Assembly (NCBI RefSeq): GCF_025244845.1
Contig: NZ_CP104264.1
Location: forward strand, 1,798,001 to 1,862,000
Source: Arthrobacter sp. zg-Y1171
GTDB taxonomy: Bacteria > Actinomycetota > Actinomycetes > Actinomycetales > Micrococcaceae
DNA length: 64,000 nucleotides
Reading direction: 5' to 3'
A model generated the notes under the pieces. That model searched no databases, was not told where the DNA came from, and saw only the letters and a program-made list of their open reading frames with translations. A program made the translations under genes and the position numbers. Shown one piece after another: positions 18,029 through 28,601 of this stretch. Positions within the stretch are counted from its first letter, which is position 1. Every line of letters starts with the position of its first letter.

Positions 18029-19176
18029 GCAGCAACGGGCCCGCCGGAACGGAACGCCGGGAAGGTATCCCGCTGGGCAGCATTGCCGGAGTACCGGTAA
18101 CCCTGGCGTATTCGTGGTTCCTCATTGCCGCGTTCATCGTGGCGGTGTTCGGACCGCAGGTGCGGGACGCTTTCCCGAGCCTTGGGGCCGGTGCCTTTGC
18201 CGTGGCCCTGGGGTACGCGGTCCTGCTGCTGCTCTCGATCCTGGCGCACGAGGCCGCGCACGCCTTGACCGCCCGCGCCTACCACTGGCCCACCTCCAAG
18301 ATCGTCCTCACGCTGTGGGGCGGGCACACCCAGTTCGGGGACCTGCGCTCCACCCCGGGACGCTCCCTGCTCGTCGCCCTGGCGGGCCCGGCAGCCAATT
18401 TCCTGCTGGCGGCAGCCGGATTCGGGGTCCTGCAGCTCCTTTCCGAAGGCAGCGTGGCTGCGCTGGTCACCTTCATCTTCGTGTCCGCCAATGTGCTGAT
18501 AGGCGTTTTCAACGTCCTGCCCGGGCTGCCCCTGGACGGCGGACGCATTGTGGAAAGCGCGGTCTGGAAGATCACCGGATCGCAGGAACGCGGCACGGTC
18601 GCAGCCGGCTGGGCCGGACGCATCATCTCGGTCCTGCTCCTCGCCGCCGTTTTCGTTCCGCCCTACCTCCGGGGAGAGACGCCCTCACTGAGCCTTGTCC
18701 TGCTGGCCGCCCTGCTGTGCGGCTTCCTCTGGATGGGGGCAGGTTCTGCCATCTCCAACGCGCGGGTGCGCCTGCGGCTCCCGCAGGTCAGTGCCGGTGC
18801 ACTGATGGAACCGGCGGTGTCCCTGCCCGGCGGGGCACCCGTCGGCGAGGCACTCCGGCTGGCCCGCGAGTATCCGGACGCCGCCGTGGTGCTCACTGCC
18901 GCAACCGGCCAGCCGGAAGCCGTGGTGGACCGCGGCGCCCTTGCCTCGGTTCCCCACGAACAGGCCGCCCAGGTGCCGGTGAGCGCCGTCGCCCGCCCGC
19001 TGGCTGCCGGCGCCTATGTTCCCGAAGCCGCGGCCGGACAGGAACTCGTCCAGTACCTGGCCAAACTGCAGGGCAGCGAATACGCGGTCATTAACCGGGA
19101 CGGAACGGTTACCGGCCTGCTGCGCCAATCCGCCGTCGTCGCCGCCGTCACCGGCAAGCCCGCCCCGCGGCGCTGA
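18025..19176 (+). CDS. Site-2 protease family zinc metalloprotease (M50)
   Basis: 383 residues. The first ~225 form a multi-pass membrane domain with the zinc-binding HEAAH (residues 75-79) in a TM segment and a second catalytic motif, NVLPGLPLDGGR, with the third ligand Asp near residue 170. The C-terminal ~150 residues look like a CBS pair, as in Rip3-type M50 proteases. It should cleave membrane-embedded substrates such as anti-sigma factors; none is evident nearby. GTG start overlaps the HAD gene stop. Confidence 0.87.
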   Translation: MSSNGPAGTERREGIPLGSIAGVPVTLAYSWFLIAAFIVAVFGPQVRDAFPSLGAGAFAVALGYAVLLLLSILAHEAAHALTARAYHWPTSKIVLTLWGGHTQFGDLRSTPGRSLLVALAGPAANFLLAAAGFGVLQLLSEGSVAALVTFIFVSANVLIGVFNVLPGLPLDGGRIVESAVWKITGSQERGTVAAGWAGRIISVLLLAAVFVPPYLRGETPSLSLVLLAALLCGFLWMGAGSAISNARVRLRLPQVSAGALMEPAVSLPGGAPVGEALRLAREYPDAAVVLTAATGQPEAVVDRGALASVPHEQAAQVPVSAVARPLAAGAYVPEAAAGQELVQYLAKLQGSEYAVINRDGTVTGLLRQSAVVAAVTGKPAPRR

Positions 19177-19248
19177 CACCTCCAGCTTTTACCTGCCGGC
19201 ACAAGCACGCCGGCACCCATAATCCAGCAAGAGAACCAAAGGAATACC

Positions 19249-20304
19249 ATGAACTCCGATAACCAGGCGCAGGCCGCCGCTGCTGCACCCCACGGTGCCG
19301 AGATCCGCAGGGGACCGCTCCGCCCCGGGGAACGGGTCCAGCTCACCGATGAGAAGGGCCGCCGCAACACCATCACCCTCACCGAGGGCGGCGCCTTCCA
19401 CACGCACCGCGGTTACCTGCAGCACGACACCGTCATCGGACTGCCCGAAGGGTCCGTGGTGTCCAACACCGCCGGACACCAGTACCAGATCCTGCGTCCG
19501 CTGCTCTCGGACTTCGTCCTGTCCATGCCGCGCGGTGCCGCCGTCGTCTATCCCAAGGACGCCGCCCAGATTGTCACCATGGCGGACATCTACCCCGGCG
19601 CCCGCGTGGTGGAAGCCGGCGTCGGCTCCGGCGCCCTGAGCATCTCGCTGCTGCGTGCAGTCGGTGACCACGGCACCCTGCACTCCTTTGAACGGCGCGA
19701 GGAATTCGCGCAGATCGCCCGCGGAAACGTGGAAACCTTCTTCGGCGGACCGCATCCGGCCTGGGACATCACCCTCGGGGATTTCCAGGACGAAGTCGTG
19801 AAAACCGAAGAACCCGGCAGCGTGGACCGCGTGGTCCTGGACATGCTCGCTCCCTGGGAATGCACCGACGCCGTAGCCACCGTACTCGCCCCGGGCGGCG
19901 TGTGGATCTCCTACGTGGCCACCGTCACCCAGCTCTCCCGCACCGCGGAAGCCATCCGGGCAGACGGCCGCTTCACCGAGCCGGACGGCTGGGAATCCAT
20001 GGTCCGCGGGTGGCACCTCGAGGGCCTGGCCGTACGCCCGGACCACCGCATGGTGGCCCACACCGGCTTCCTGCTCACCGCGCGCCGGCTCGCAGAGGGT
20101 GCCACCGGGCTCGTGGCCAAGCGCCGCGCTTCGAAAACCAACTTCAGCGAAGAGGACCTCAACGCCTGGACCCCCGCGGCCGTGGGGGAGCGGGAAGTTT
20201 CCGCCCATAAGCTGCGCCGTGCGGCCAAGGATGCCAGCTCCACCGTGCAGCGCGGAGCCCTCGAAAACGCCGAAAAGTTCCAGCAGGAGACCGACACCCC
20301 ATAA
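19249..20304 (+). CDS. trmI: tRNA (adenine-N1-)-methyltransferase
   Basis: Makes m1A58 in the T-loop of tRNAs using SAM. 351 residues: an N-terminal beta-barrel (residues 1-75), then a Rossmann methyltransferase domain with VVEAGVGSGALSISL as the SAM-binding motif I and LDMLAPWEC as the catalytic region. The C-terminal ~60 residues are an extra polar, basic tail. AAAGGA precedes the ATG. trmI lies just upstream of the proteasomal ATPase, as in M. tuberculosis (Rv2118c near mpa). Confidence 0.93.
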   Translation: MNSDNQAQAAAAAPHGAEIRRGPLRPGERVQLTDEKGRRNTITLTEGGAFHTHRGYLQHDTVIGLPEGSVVSNTAGHQYQILRPLLSDFVLSMPRGAAVVYPKDAAQIVTMADIYPGARVVEAGVGSGALSISLLRAVGDHGTLHSFERREEFAQIARGNVETFFGGPHPAWDITLGDFQDEVVKTEEPGSVDRVVLDMLAPWECTDAVATVLAPGGVWISYVATVTQLSRTAEAIRADGRFTEPDGWESMVRGWHLEGLAVRPDHRMVAHTGFLLTARRLAEGATGLVAKRRASKTNFSEEDLNAWTPAAVGEREVSAHKLRRAAKDASSTVQRGALENAEKFQQETDTP

Positions 20305-20406
20305 CGGGGGTAACCGGCTAAACGCAAGACGCCGGACCCCGTGTATCTTCAGCAGCGCTGGGTTACTGTCATTGAACAGACCCAGAGCTACGTGAAGGCG
20401 GTCGGT

Positions 20407-22167
20407 ATGATGGCTGAACCCGAAAACGTCGGACCCGGGACCGGGGAATCCCGCCCGGTGTCCGCAGCGGCTGTAGCAGGCACCGAAGCACGCCAATTGA
20501 ATGTCCTTCGGGACAAACTCCGGAATCTGGACCGGCAGCTCGCTGCCCTTACCCACAACAACGCCCGGCTCGTGACCATGCTGGAGACCGCGAAAGCCGA
20601 AATCATCCGGTTGAAGGATGCCCTCGAAAACGAGGGAGCAACACCCTTCAGCTTCGGCACCGTCATCGGCGTGAACCAGCGCCGCGAAGCCGAACCCGGC
20701 GTGACGACCATCGCGGCAGTCCAGGAAAGCCTGGACATCATCCAGTCGGGCCGCAAACTCCGGGTTGCCGTTTCACCCCTCCTGGACCTGGGCCAGATCG
20801 TCCCGGGCCAGGAGGTGCTGCTGAACGAATCCCTTACCGTCATCGCCGCCCTCGGCTTCGAACGCGCCGGGGAACTCTTTACGGTCAAGGAACTCCTGGA
20901 ACCGGACCGGGTGCTGGTGATCGGCCGGGCCGACGACGAGCGCGTGGTGCGCCTGAACGGGCCCCTGAGCCGGGAAAAGGTCCGGGTGGGGGATGCCCTC
21001 ACCGTGGACACCCGCATCGGCTACGCGTTGGAAAAGATCCCGCGCAGCGAAGTGGAGAATCTGGTCCTCGAAGAGGTCCCGGACATCTCCTACGCCGACA
21101 TCGGCGGCCTCGGCCCGCAGATCGAGCAGATCCGCGACGCCGTCGAACTGCCGTTTATGCATCCCGATCTCTACCGCGAACACGGCTTGAAGCCGCCCAA
21201 GGGCATCCTGCTCTACGGCCCTCCCGGCTGCGGCAAGACGCTCATTGCCAAGGCCGTGGCACACGCCCTCGCGGCACGGGTGATGGAGCAGACCGGTACG
21301 CTTGGTGCCCGCAGCTACTTCCTGAACATCAAGGGACCCGAGCTCCTGGACAAGTACGTGGGGGAGACCGAGCGCCACATCCGCCTGATCTTCGGCCGCG
21401 CCCGGGAGAAGGCCTCCGACGGCAGCCCCGTGGTGGTGTTCTTCGACGAAATGGATTCGCTGTTCCGCACCCGCGGCACCGGGGTGTCCTCCGACGTCGA
21501 AACCACCATTGTTCCGCAGCTGCTCAGCGAAATCGACGGCGTCGAGAAGCTGGAAAACGTGATTGTCATCGGCGCCTCCAACCGGGAGGACATGATCGAT
21601 CCGGCCATCCTGCGGCCCGGCCGCCTGGACGTGAAGATCAAGATCCAGCGCCCCGATGCCGAAGGCGCGGCGGAGATCTTCGCGAAGTACCTGACCCCGG
21701 ACCTGCCGCTGCACCGCGACGACCTTGCCGAGCACGGCTACGATCCGGTGGAAACGGTCAGCGACATGGTCCGGCGCACGGTGGAGAAGATGTACGCCGA
21801 GGACAAGGCCAACGAATACCTGGAGGTCACCTACGCCAACGGGGACACCGAGATGCTCTACTTCAAGGATTTCAACTCCGGCGCCGTCATCCAGAACGTG
21901 GTGGACCGGGCCAAGAAGTACGCCATCAAGGACCTGCTGCAGCTGCACCAGCGCGGCCTGCGCATCGAACACCTGATGCGCGCCGTCGTGGACGAATTCC
22001 GCGAGCATGAGGACATGCCCAACACCACCAACCCTGATGACTGGGCACGGATTTCGGGGAAGAAGGGCGAACGGATCACCTACATCCGCACCATCGTCCA
22101 GGGCAAGGCCGGCCAGGAACCGGGCCGGACCATCGAAACGGCGGCCAACCCGGGACAGTATCTGTGA
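20407..22167 (+). CDS. arc: Proteasome-associated AAA+ ATPase (ARC/Mpa)
   Basis: Hexameric unfoldase that recognises Pup-tagged proteins and feeds them to the 20S proteasome. Order of parts: an N-terminal coiled coil that binds Pup (residues about 28-80), two OB-fold regions, an AAA domain with Walker A GPPGCGKT (271-278) and Walker [11 protein letters not shown], and a C-terminal GQYL, the tail that docks on the 20S alpha ring. The open frame reaches back to a GTG at 20341; ATG 20407 (586 residues) is preferred because AAGGCGG precedes it and homologues begin near here. The stop overlaps the dop start (GTGA). Confidence 0.93.
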   Translation: MMAEPENVGPGTGESRPVSAAAVAGTEARQLNVLRDKLRNLDRQLAALTHNNARLVTMLETAKAEIIRLKDALENEGATPFSFGTVIGVNQRREAEPGVTTIAAVQESLDIIQSGRKLRVAVSPLLDLGQIVPGQEVLLNESLTVIAALGFERAGELFTVKELLEPDRVLVIGRADDERVVRLNGPLSREKVRVGDALTVDTRIGYALEKIPRSEVENLVLEEVPDISYADIGGLGPQIEQIRDAVELPFMHPDLYREHGLKPPKGILLYGPPGCGKTLIAKAVAHALAARVMEQTGTLGARSYFLNIKGPELLDKYVGETERHIRLIFGRAREKASDGSPVVVFFDEMDSLFRTRGTGVSSDVETTIVPQLLSEIDGVEKLENVIVIGASNREDMIDPAILRPGRLDVKIKIQRPDAEGAAEIFAKYLTPDLPLHRDDLAEHGYDPVETVSDMVRRTVEKMYAEDKANEYLEVTYANGDTEMLYFKDFNSGAVIQNVVDRAKKYAIKDLLQLHQRGLRIEHLMRAVVDEFREHEDMPNTTNPDDWARISGKKGERITYIRTIVQGKAGQEPGRTIETAANPGQYL

Positions 22168-23777
22168 CCGTCCGCCGTGTCATGGGGACGGAAACCGAGT
22201 ACGGCGTGCTCGCTCCGTCCCTGCCGACCGCCAACGCCACCGTCCTATCCAGCCAGATCGTCAACGCGTACGCGGCCACGCTGCGGACCGGGACGGGCAA
22301 CCTGTCGGGCACCCGCTGGGACTACACCGACGAGGCGCCGCTGAACGATGCGCGCGGATTCGCGGTGCCCCGTGCCGCTGCGGATCCCACCCAGCTGACC
22401 GACGAACCGCCGGTGCTGGACGCCGAACAGATCGCCATGGAGGGCGGCGGACCCGCAGCACTTTATGGAGAACAGACGCAGGACAACCCGGTGCTGATGA
22501 ACATGGTCCTGGGCAACGGGGCGCGGCTGTACGTGGACCACGCCCACCCGGAGTACTCCTCGCCCGAAGTCACCCGGCCCCGCGACGCAGTGCTGTGGGA
22601 CAAGGCCGGGGACGCCGTGGTGCTGTCCGCCATGCGGCATATCGCCAGAATGCCGGGATTCGCACCCGTCAACCTGTACAAGAACAACACCGACAACAAG
22701 GGCGCCTCCTACGGGTCGCATGAAAACTACCTTGTTCCCCGCAGCGTTCCTTTCGGAGCCCTCGTGAGCGGACTGGTGCCGTTCTTCGTTTCCCGCCAGG
22801 TCATCGCTGGTTCGGGCCGGGTGGGCATCGGCACCAACAACCAGCGCCAGGGATTCCAGCTGAGCCAGCGGGCGGACTTCTTCGAAACGGAAGTGGGGCT
22901 GGAAACCACCATCCGCCGGCCGATCATCAATACCCGGGACGAGCCGCACGCCGTAGCGGAAAAGTACCGGCGCCTGCACGTCATCATCGGGGACGCGAAC
23001 CTCAGCGAGGTATCCGCCCTGCTGAAGATCGGCACCACCTCGCTTGTCCTGTCGATGATCGAAGCCGGCAGCGCCCCCGCCGTCGAGCTGCGGGACCCGG
23101 TGGGCGCACTGCAGGCCATCAGCCACGACCCGTCGCTGGAACAGCTGGTGGAACTGACGGACGGCAGGATGGTGACCGGCCTGGACCTGCAGGAGATCTA
23201 CTTCGAAGCAGCAGCGGCGCACTCCCGCGCCGGCGGAGGAACGGACGCAGACACCGAAGACATACTCGCCCGCTGGTCCGCTTTGCTGGGCACCCTGAAG
23301 CGCGACCCGCTGGAGGCAGCCGCTTCCGTGGACTGGGTGGCGAAGCTGAAGCTGCTGCAGGCCTACCGCGAGCGCGACGGGTTGGCTTGGTCGGACGCCC
23401 GGCTGCACCTGGTGGATCTGCAGTACTCGGATATGCGCCCGGAGAAGGGGCTGTACTACCGGCTGGCGGCCCGGGGCCAGATGGAACGGGTGCTTACCGA
23501 CGAGGAGATTGCCCGTGCCGTCACCTCCCCGCCGGACGACACCCGTGCCTACTTCCGCGGGAACTGCCTCACCCGTTTCCCCAAGGAAGTGATCGGAGCA
23601 AGCTGGGATTCGATCATCTTCGAACTGCCCTCCCGGCGGCGGCTCCAGCGGATCCCCACCCGCGAGCCGCTGCGCGGCACCAGGGCCCTGACCGAGGAAC
23701 TCTTCAACGCATCAGCCGATGCGGAGGATTTTGTCACCAGACTCCTGACCGGTTCCGACGCCGCCGTGGCACCATAG
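22164..23777 (+). CDS. dop: Pup deamidase / depupylase
   Basis: Carboxylate-amine-ligase-fold enzyme that converts the C-terminal Gln of Pup to Glu and removes Pup from substrates. 537 residues. MGTETEYG near the N-terminus holds the ATP/Mg-binding Glu residues and catalytic region; an insertion absent from the ligase PafA (about residues 45-85, the Dop loop) is present, and [17 protein letters not shown] is shared with PafA. GTG overlaps the arc stop. The Pup encoded downstream ends in Gln, so this activity is required before conjugation. Confidence 0.95.
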   Translation: MTVRRVMGTETEYGVLAPSLPTANATVLSSQIVNAYAATLRTGTGNLSGTRWDYTDEAPLNDARGFAVPRAAADPTQLTDEPPVLDAEQIAMEGGGPAALYGEQTQDNPVLMNMVLGNGARLYVDHAHPEYSSPEVTRPRDAVLWDKAGDAVVLSAMRHIARMPGFAPVNLYKNNTDNKGASYGSHENYLVPRSVPFGALVSGLVPFFVSRQVIAGSGRVGIGTNNQRQGFQLSQRADFFETEVGLETTIRRPIINTRDEPHAVAEKYRRLHVIIGDANLSEVSALLKIGTTSLVLSMIEAGSAPAVELRDPVGALQAISHDPSLEQLVELTDGRMVTGLDLQEIYFEAAAAHSRAGGGTDADTEDILARWSALLGTLKRDPLEAAASVDWVAKLKLLQAYRERDGLAWSDARLHLVDLQYSDMRPEKGLYYRLAARGQMERVLTDEEIARAVTSPPDDTRAYFRGNCLTRFPKEVIGASWDSIIFELPSRRRLQRIPTREPLRGTRALTEELFNASADAEDFVTRLLTGSDAAVAP

Positions 23778-23817
23778 GACTAGGATTCATCCCCCGGGCA
23801 AGAAAGGGCTAGGCATC

Positions 23818-24018
23818 ATGGCAACCCAGGACCGCAAAAACACCGGAACGCATCCCGTCGAAGAAGAAGAAACCGAGGCCGTCCCGCCCCCTGCAGCCGA
23901 AGCGGAAGCTTCCACCGAGACTGAAGGCGTGGACGACCTGCTGGACGAGATCGACGGCGTGCTGGAGAGCAACGCCGAAGAGTTCGTCCGCGGCTTCATC
24001 CAGAAGGGCGGTCAGTAA
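23818..24018 (+). CDS. pup: Prokaryotic ubiquitin-like protein Pup
   Basis: A 66-residue, disordered, acidic protein with the conserved C-terminal half DDLLDEIDGVLESNAEEFVR, which forms a helix on the ARC coiled coil, and a C-terminal Gly-Gly-Gln. The final Gln must be deamidated by Dop before PafA links it to substrate lysines. AAAGGG lies before the ATG. A TAGGAT hexamer just after the dop stop (about 23782) could give pup its own promoter inside the operon. Confidence 0.97.
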   Translation: MATQDRKNTGTHPVEEEETEAVPPPAAEAEASTETEGVDDLLDEIDGVLESNAEEFVRGFIQKGGQ

Positions 24019-24021
24019 CGG

Positions 24022-24846
24022 ATGGCCCCCCGGGACCCCGCCGCCTCCATCCATCAAGCCCCGTCCTCTTCCTTTACCGACCATCTCGCCCTTCACCGCC
24101 CCGAACTGCTGCCGTCCTCCCGATCCCTGGGACCGGCGTCGCACGGTTCCGCGGGGGAGCTCGCCCCGCAGGCCACCACCATCGTTTCCCTCACCTACGC
24201 AGGGGGAGTCCTGATGGCAGGGGACCGGCGGGCCACGATGGGCAACATGATCGCCAGCCGGCACATCAAGAAGGTCTTCCCGGCGGACAACTACTCCGTG
24301 CTCGGGATCGCCGGTACGGCAGGGCTCGCCCTGGACATGATCCGGCTGTTCCAGGTGGAACTGGAGCACTACGAGAAGATCGAGGGAACGCCCATGAGCC
24401 TGGACGGCAAGTCCAACCGGCTCGCGGCCATGGTGCGCTCCAACCTTGCGCTGGCGCTGCAGGGACTGGCCGTTGTCCCGCTTTTTGCCGGGTTCGACAC
24501 CCAGCGGCGGACCGGCCGGCTCTTTTCCTACGACGTCACCGGAGGCCGGTATGAGGAATACGAGCACCACAGCGTCGGGTCCGGGTCCGTGTTCGCACGC
24601 GGCGCCCTGAAAAAACTCTGGCAGCCGAACCTCGACGAGGAGGATGCGGTCCGGGTGGCCGTGGAGTCCCTCTACGACGCGGCCGACGACGATTCGGCCA
24701 CCGGCGGCCCGGACATGGTCCGGCGTCTGTGGCCGGTGGTCTATGTCGTCAACAGTGCCGGCAACCGGGAGATCCCCGAACGGGAACTGCAGGAACTCTC
24801 CCGTGACCTCATCGCAAGGCGCACCGCTGCCGGACTGGAGGCGTAG
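24022..24846 (+). CDS. prcB: 20S proteasome subunit beta
   Basis: Catalytic beta subunit. 274 residues: a 51-residue propeptide, then the mature N-terminal nucleophile Thr52 ([12 protein letters not shown]). GDRRATMGN with Asp and Arg and the lysine in SRHIKKVF match the active-site set. The propeptide is removed autocatalytically on assembly. The ATG lies 3 nt after the pup stop; the Shine-Dalgarno-like AAGGGCGG lies inside the end of pup. Confidence 0.95.
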   Translation: MAPRDPAASIHQAPSSSFTDHLALHRPELLPSSRSLGPASHGSAGELAPQATTIVSLTYAGGVLMAGDRRATMGNMIASRHIKKVFPADNYSVLGIAGTAGLALDMIRLFQVELEHYEKIEGTPMSLDGKSNRLAAMVRSNLALALQGLAVVPLFAGFDTQRRTGRLFSYDVTGGRYEEYEHHSVGSGSVFARGALKKLWQPNLDEEDAVRVAVESLYDAADDDSATGGPDMVRRLWPVVYVVNSAGNREIPERELQELSRDLIARRTAAGLEA

Positions 24847-24848
24847 CC

Positions 24849-25589
24849 GTGACCCAGCAGTTCTACGTCTCGCCCGAACAACTGATGAAGGACCGGGCGG
24901 ACTTCGCCCGCAAAGGCATTGCCCGGGGACGCTCGGTAGTGGTCCTGACCTGCAGGGAAGGCATTGCCCTGGTGGCGGAGAACCCTTCACCGTCCCTCCA
25001 TAAGCTCAGCGAGATCTATGACCGGATAGGCTTCGCCGCCGTCGGCAAGTACAACGAATTCGAGTCCCTGCGCCAGGCCGGCATCCGGTTCGCGGATGTG
25101 CGCGGCTACTCCTATTCCCGCGACGACGTCTCCGCGCGCGGGCTGGCCAGTGTCTACGCGCAGAGCCTCGGCTCGGTTTTCACCACCGAGGGAAAACCGT
25201 TCGAGGTGGAGCTGGCCGTCGCAGAGGTAGGGGAGGATCCGTATTCGGACCGCCTGTACCGCCTGAACTTCGACGGCTCCATCGCGGATGAAAGCAATTA
25301 CACGGTGATGGGCGGGCAGGCGGAGATCGTCAACGAAGCCCTCAGCCGGTCCTGGAACCAGGACGCCGATTTCGGCTCCGCCATCCGGACCGCGGTTCAG
25401 GCGCTTTCCGCCACCCGCGCAGCCAGCGGTTCGGGCAATGGGCAGGCACCCGAGCCGCTGGGCGCCGGACTGCTGGAGGTCGCCGTCCTGGACCGGAACC
25501 CGCTTTCCACCCGCGGCACCGTCAGGGCGTTCCGCAGGATAAACACCGTTGAGCTGGACCGTTTGCTGGCCAGCGCGGAAGGAGACTGA
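24849..25589 (+). CDS. prcA: 20S proteasome subunit alpha
   Basis: 246-residue non-catalytic alpha subunit forming the outer gate rings. Typical N-terminal [22 protein letters not shown], the alpha-type sequence before strand S1, and [20 protein letters not shown] start 2 nt after prcB. The N-terminal residues form the gate that the ARC GQYL tails open. Confidence 0.95.
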   Translation: MTQQFYVSPEQLMKDRADFARKGIARGRSVVVLTCREGIALVAENPSPSLHKLSEIYDRIGFAAVGKYNEFESLRQAGIRFADVRGYSYSRDDVSARGLASVYAQSLGSVFTTEGKPFEVELAVAEVGEDPYSDRLYRLNFDGSIADESNYTVMGGQAEIVNEALSRSWNQDADFGSAIRTAVQALSATRAASGSGNGQAPEPLGAGLLEVAVLDRNPLSTRGTVRAFRRINTVELDRLLASAEGD

Positions 25590-26950
25590 TGGACCGCAGG
25601 ATCTATGGAGTCGAAACGGAATTCGGCATTGCCTATTCCGGGCCCGATTCGCGTCCCCTTTCCCCCGAGGAAGTGGCCCGCTACCTCTTCCGCAAGGTCG
25701 TCAGCTGGGGCCGCTCATCAAATGTCTTCCTGACCAACGGCTCACGCCTCTACCTCGACGTCGGCTCGCACCCGGAGTACGCCACCGCGGAGTGCGACGA
25801 CCTGGCACAGCTGGTGGCCCATGACCGCGCCGGCGAGCTGATCCTGGAAGACCTGGTGGAGGAGGCGGAGGACCGGCTCAAAGCCGAAGGCTTCAACGGC
25901 AACGTCTACCTCTTCAAGAACAACACCGACTCCGCCGGAAACTCCTACGGCAGCCACGAAAACTACCTCATTCCGCGCCGCCTCGAATTTTCCCGGCTGG
26001 CGGACGTCCTCATTCCGTTCCTGGTCACCCGCCAACTGCTGGTCGGTGCCGGCAAGGTGCTCAAGACCCAGTCCGGTTCCCTCTTCGCGTTTTCCCAGCG
26101 GGCGGACCACATCTGGGAAGGCGTCTCCTCTGCGACCACCCGGTCCCGGCCCATCATCAACACCCGGGACGAGCCGCATGCCGACGCCGAGCACTACCGC
26201 CGGCTGCACGTGATAGCCGGAGATTCGAACATGTCCGAGACGACCATGCTCCTCAAGGCCGGGTCTGTCGACCTGATGCTGCGGATGATCGAGGCCGGCG
26301 TCCTGATGCGGGACCTCCGCCTGGAGAACCCGATCCGCAGCATCCGGGAAACCTCCCATGACCTCTCCGGCCGGCAGCCGCTGAAACTGGCCAACGGCTC
26401 CACGATGTCGCCGCTGGACCTGCAGCGCATCTACCTGCAGCGCGTCCAGGACTTCGTCGGAGCCAACGGTGAGCACAACCGGCATGTCGGACGGATCATC
26501 GATCTGTGGACACGCACGCTGGACGCCATCGAATCCGGCGACCACTCCGGGATCGACACGGAAATCGACTGGGCCATCAAGAAAAAACTGGTGACCCGGG
26601 TGGCAGAGCGGCACGGACTCGAGATGTCTTCCCCGCGCCTGGCCCAGGTCGACCTGACCTATCACGACATCTCCCGGCGCCGCGGATTGTTCTACCTGCT
26701 GCAGTCCCGCGGCGAAACGGCCCGTGTGGTGGAGGACAGCGACATCAAGGAAGCCGTGGACCAGCCGCCGCAGACCACCCGCGCCAAGCTGCGCGGCGAC
26801 TTCGTCCGCCGTGCCAAGAATGCGAACCGCGACTTCACGGTGGACTGGGTGCACCTCAAGCTTAATGACCGTGCCCAGCAGACGGTGCTGTGCAAGGACC
26901 CTTTCGCGTCCGTCGATGAACGGGTCGAGGCGCTGCTGTCCACTCTCTGA
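25589..26950 (+). CDS. pafA: Pup--protein ligase
   Basis: Attaches the gamma-carboxylate of the C-terminal Glu of Pup to substrate lysines with ATP. 453 residues, glutamine-synthetase-like fold. [13 protein letters not shown] gives the Mg/ATP Glu residues, followed by [19 protein letters not shown] and [19 protein letters not shown], shared with Dop. It lacks the Dop-specific loop, which distinguishes it. Its ATG shares one base with the prcA stop (TGATG). The coding genes dop-pup-prcB-prcA-pafA are almost gapless. Confidence 0.96.
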   Translation: MDRRIYGVETEFGIAYSGPDSRPLSPEEVARYLFRKVVSWGRSSNVFLTNGSRLYLDVGSHPEYATAECDDLAQLVAHDRAGELILEDLVEEAEDRLKAEGFNGNVYLFKNNTDSAGNSYGSHENYLIPRRLEFSRLADVLIPFLVTRQLLVGAGKVLKTQSGSLFAFSQRADHIWEGVSSATTRSRPIINTRDEPHADAEHYRRLHVIAGDSNMSETTMLLKAGSVDLMLRMIEAGVLMRDLRLENPIRSIRETSHDLSGRQPLKLANGSTMSPLDLQRIYLQRVQDFVGANGEHNRHVGRIIDLWTRTLDAIESGDHSGIDTEIDWAIKKKLVTRVAERHGLEMSSPRLAQVDLTYHDISRRRGLFYLLQSRGETARVVEDSDIKEAVDQPPQTTRAKLRGDFVRRAKNANRDFTVDWVHLKLNDRAQQTVLCKDPFASVDERVEALLSTL

Positions 26951-27119
26951 TCCCTCTTCGCCGCCGTCCGCCGGCGCTGCCGCGGAACCTTACCTAGGCT
27001 TCATCCAGCTGGACCGGCTAGTCTGGGGCGTATTGCGGCCGCGCGGCGTCTCCCTGCCCGGCGTACCGGCAACTACGGTAAGGCCGCCCTGCTCACTGTC
27101 CACCACTGAAAGAAGTACT

Positions 27120-28073
27120 GTGCGTAAAGTACTAGCAATCCTCCTGCCCTTCCTGCTGTTCCTCACCGCCTGCTCCGGCGGCGATGAAGCCAAGAGCAGC
27201 GGGCCGTTGTCCTCCGTGAAGATCGAGCGCGGCGACGAAGAAACCTCCGTCCCAAGCGTCGACTTCGATAAGCCGCTGAGCGCCGACGAGCCCACCCTGA
27301 CCCGGGTCAACGACGGTGACGGCGACAAAGTAGCCGAGGGCCAGACGGCCATGATCCGCCTCGCGATCGTCAACCCGGAAGACGGCACGGTCGGCCAGGA
27401 AACCTACAGCGGCGAAAACGCAGAAGGCATCGCCGTGGACGAGAGCCTGAAGTCCGGCAATTCGCAGATGTATGACGCACTGCTCGGCGCTCCCGTGGGC
27501 TCGGATTTCGCGTATTACATTCCGGCCAATGAAGAAGCCGGAACCGAAGCGAATTTCCTCGTCTTCACCATCACTGATGCGATGGACACGGTCCCGACGT
27601 TGAGCCCGGACGAAGCTGCTGCCCGGAACACCGACGGCACCCTGCTGATGAGCAGCGAAGACGTCACGGCCCTTGAAGACGAAGGGAAGCTTCCCGAGGT
27701 TTCCTTCGCCGAAGACGGCACCCCGTCCATCACCATCCCGGAAGGCGCCGAGGAACCGGAGCGCCTGGTAGTGAAGGTCCTGGAAGAAGGCGACGGTCCG
27801 GTGCTCGAATCCACCGGGACCGTGGTAGCCGATTACCTCGGTGTCGGCCTGCGGGACGGCCAGACGTTCGACTCCAGCTACGAGCGCGGCGAACCTGCCG
27901 AGTTCCCCCTGGCGAACGTGATTCCGGGCTGGACCTACGGCCTGGCCGGTCAGAAGGCCGGCTCCAAGGTCCTCTTGGTCCTGCCGTCCGAGCTGGCCTA
28001 CGGTGATCCTGCCGGCGGCAGCAGCCCCTCGGGTCCGCTGGTCTTCGTCGTAGACATCAAGGAAGTCAAGTAG
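27120..28073 (+). CDS. FKBP-type prolyl isomerase lipoprotein
   Basis: 317 residues. The start is set at GTG 27120, after AAAGAAG, because it begins a clean lipoprotein signal (MRKVLAILLPFLLFLTAC, lipobox LTAC with Cys18). The C-terminal ~95 residues are an FKBP domain (VVADYLGVGLRDGQTFDSS, AYGDPAG). A middle region (about 45-200) resembles a second, degenerate FKBP-like unit. It is likely an extracytoplasmic, membrane-anchored folding factor. A cytoplasmic FKBP follows 36 nt downstream. Confidence 0.87.
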   Translation: MRKVLAILLPFLLFLTACSGGDEAKSSGPLSSVKIERGDEETSVPSVDFDKPLSADEPTLTRVNDGDGDKVAEGQTAMIRLAIVNPEDGTVGQETYSGENAEGIAVDESLKSGNSQMYDALLGAPVGSDFAYYIPANEEAGTEANFLVFTITDAMDTVPTLSPDEAAARNTDGTLLMSSEDVTALEDEGKLPEVSFAEDGTPSITIPEGAEEPERLVVKVLEEGDGPVLESTGTVVADYLGVGLRDGQTFDSSYERGEPAEFPLANVIPGWTYGLAGQKAGSKVLLVLPSELAYGDPAGGSSPSGPLVFVVDIKEVK

Positions 28074-28109
28074 CCTTAACTCCTGACCCACCAGACATAA
28101 GGAGCACCA

Positions 28110-28505
28110 ATGTCATTCGGAAAGCGTGAATACGACCGCCAGAAGCCGGAAATCGATTTCCCGGCCCACGATGCCCCCACGGATCTCGTTATCGAGGACC
28201 TCGTGGTCGGCGAAGGCCGGGAAGTAAAGGCCGGAGACACGGTTTCCACCCACTACGTGGGCGTCGCCTTCTCCACCGGCGAGGAATTCGACGCGTCCTG
28301 GAACCGGGGTACACCCCTGGACTTCCGTGTGGGCGTGGGCCAGGTTATCCAGGGCTGGGACCAGGGCCTGCTGGGCATGAAGGTCGGCGGCCGCCGCCGG
28401 CTCGAGATCCCTTCCTCGATGGCCTACGGGGACCGGGGCGCCGGATCCGCCGTGGCTCCGGGCGAGTCGCTGATCTTCGTAGTGGACCTGCTCGGCGTCC
28501 GCTGA
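28110..28505 (+). CDS. FKBP-type peptidyl-prolyl cis-trans isomerase
   Basis: 131 residues, one FKBP domain with no signal peptide. Conserved pocket residues are visible: THYVGVAFSTGEEFDASW, VIQGWDQGLLGMKVGG and AYGDRGAG with the active-site Tyr. AAGGAG lies before the ATG. It follows the FKBP lipoprotein and ends at a strong terminator; both sit between pafA and pafBC, positions occupied differently in M. tuberculosis. Confidence 0.93.
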   Translation: MSFGKREYDRQKPEIDFPAHDAPTDLVIEDLVVGEGREVKAGDTVSTHYVGVAFSTGEEFDASWNRGTPLDFRVGVGQVIQGWDQGLLGMKVGGRRRLEIPSSMAYGDRGAGSAVAPGESLIFVVDLLGVR

Positions 28506-28520
28506 TCCGTCCTTCCTGCC

Positions 28521-28563
28521 AAGGGCGGAACCGCTGTCACCTGCGACGGCGGTTCCGCCCTTT
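28521..28563 (+). terminator. Hairpin terminator after the FKBP genes
   Basis: A perfect 14-bp stem AAGGGCGGAACCGC (28521-28534) with GCGGTTCCGCCCTT (28549-28562), ending in TTT. It separates the FKBP pair from pafBC. Confidence 0.85.
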
Positions 28564-28601
28564 CGCATGTCCCGGCCCGGAAGGAAGGTAGATTAGCTCC
28601 C

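Noticed and set aside
26724-27119. In-frame upstream extension of the FKBP lipoprotein gene
   Set aside because: It overlaps pafA in another frame, and a proper lipoprotein signal begins at GTG 27120.
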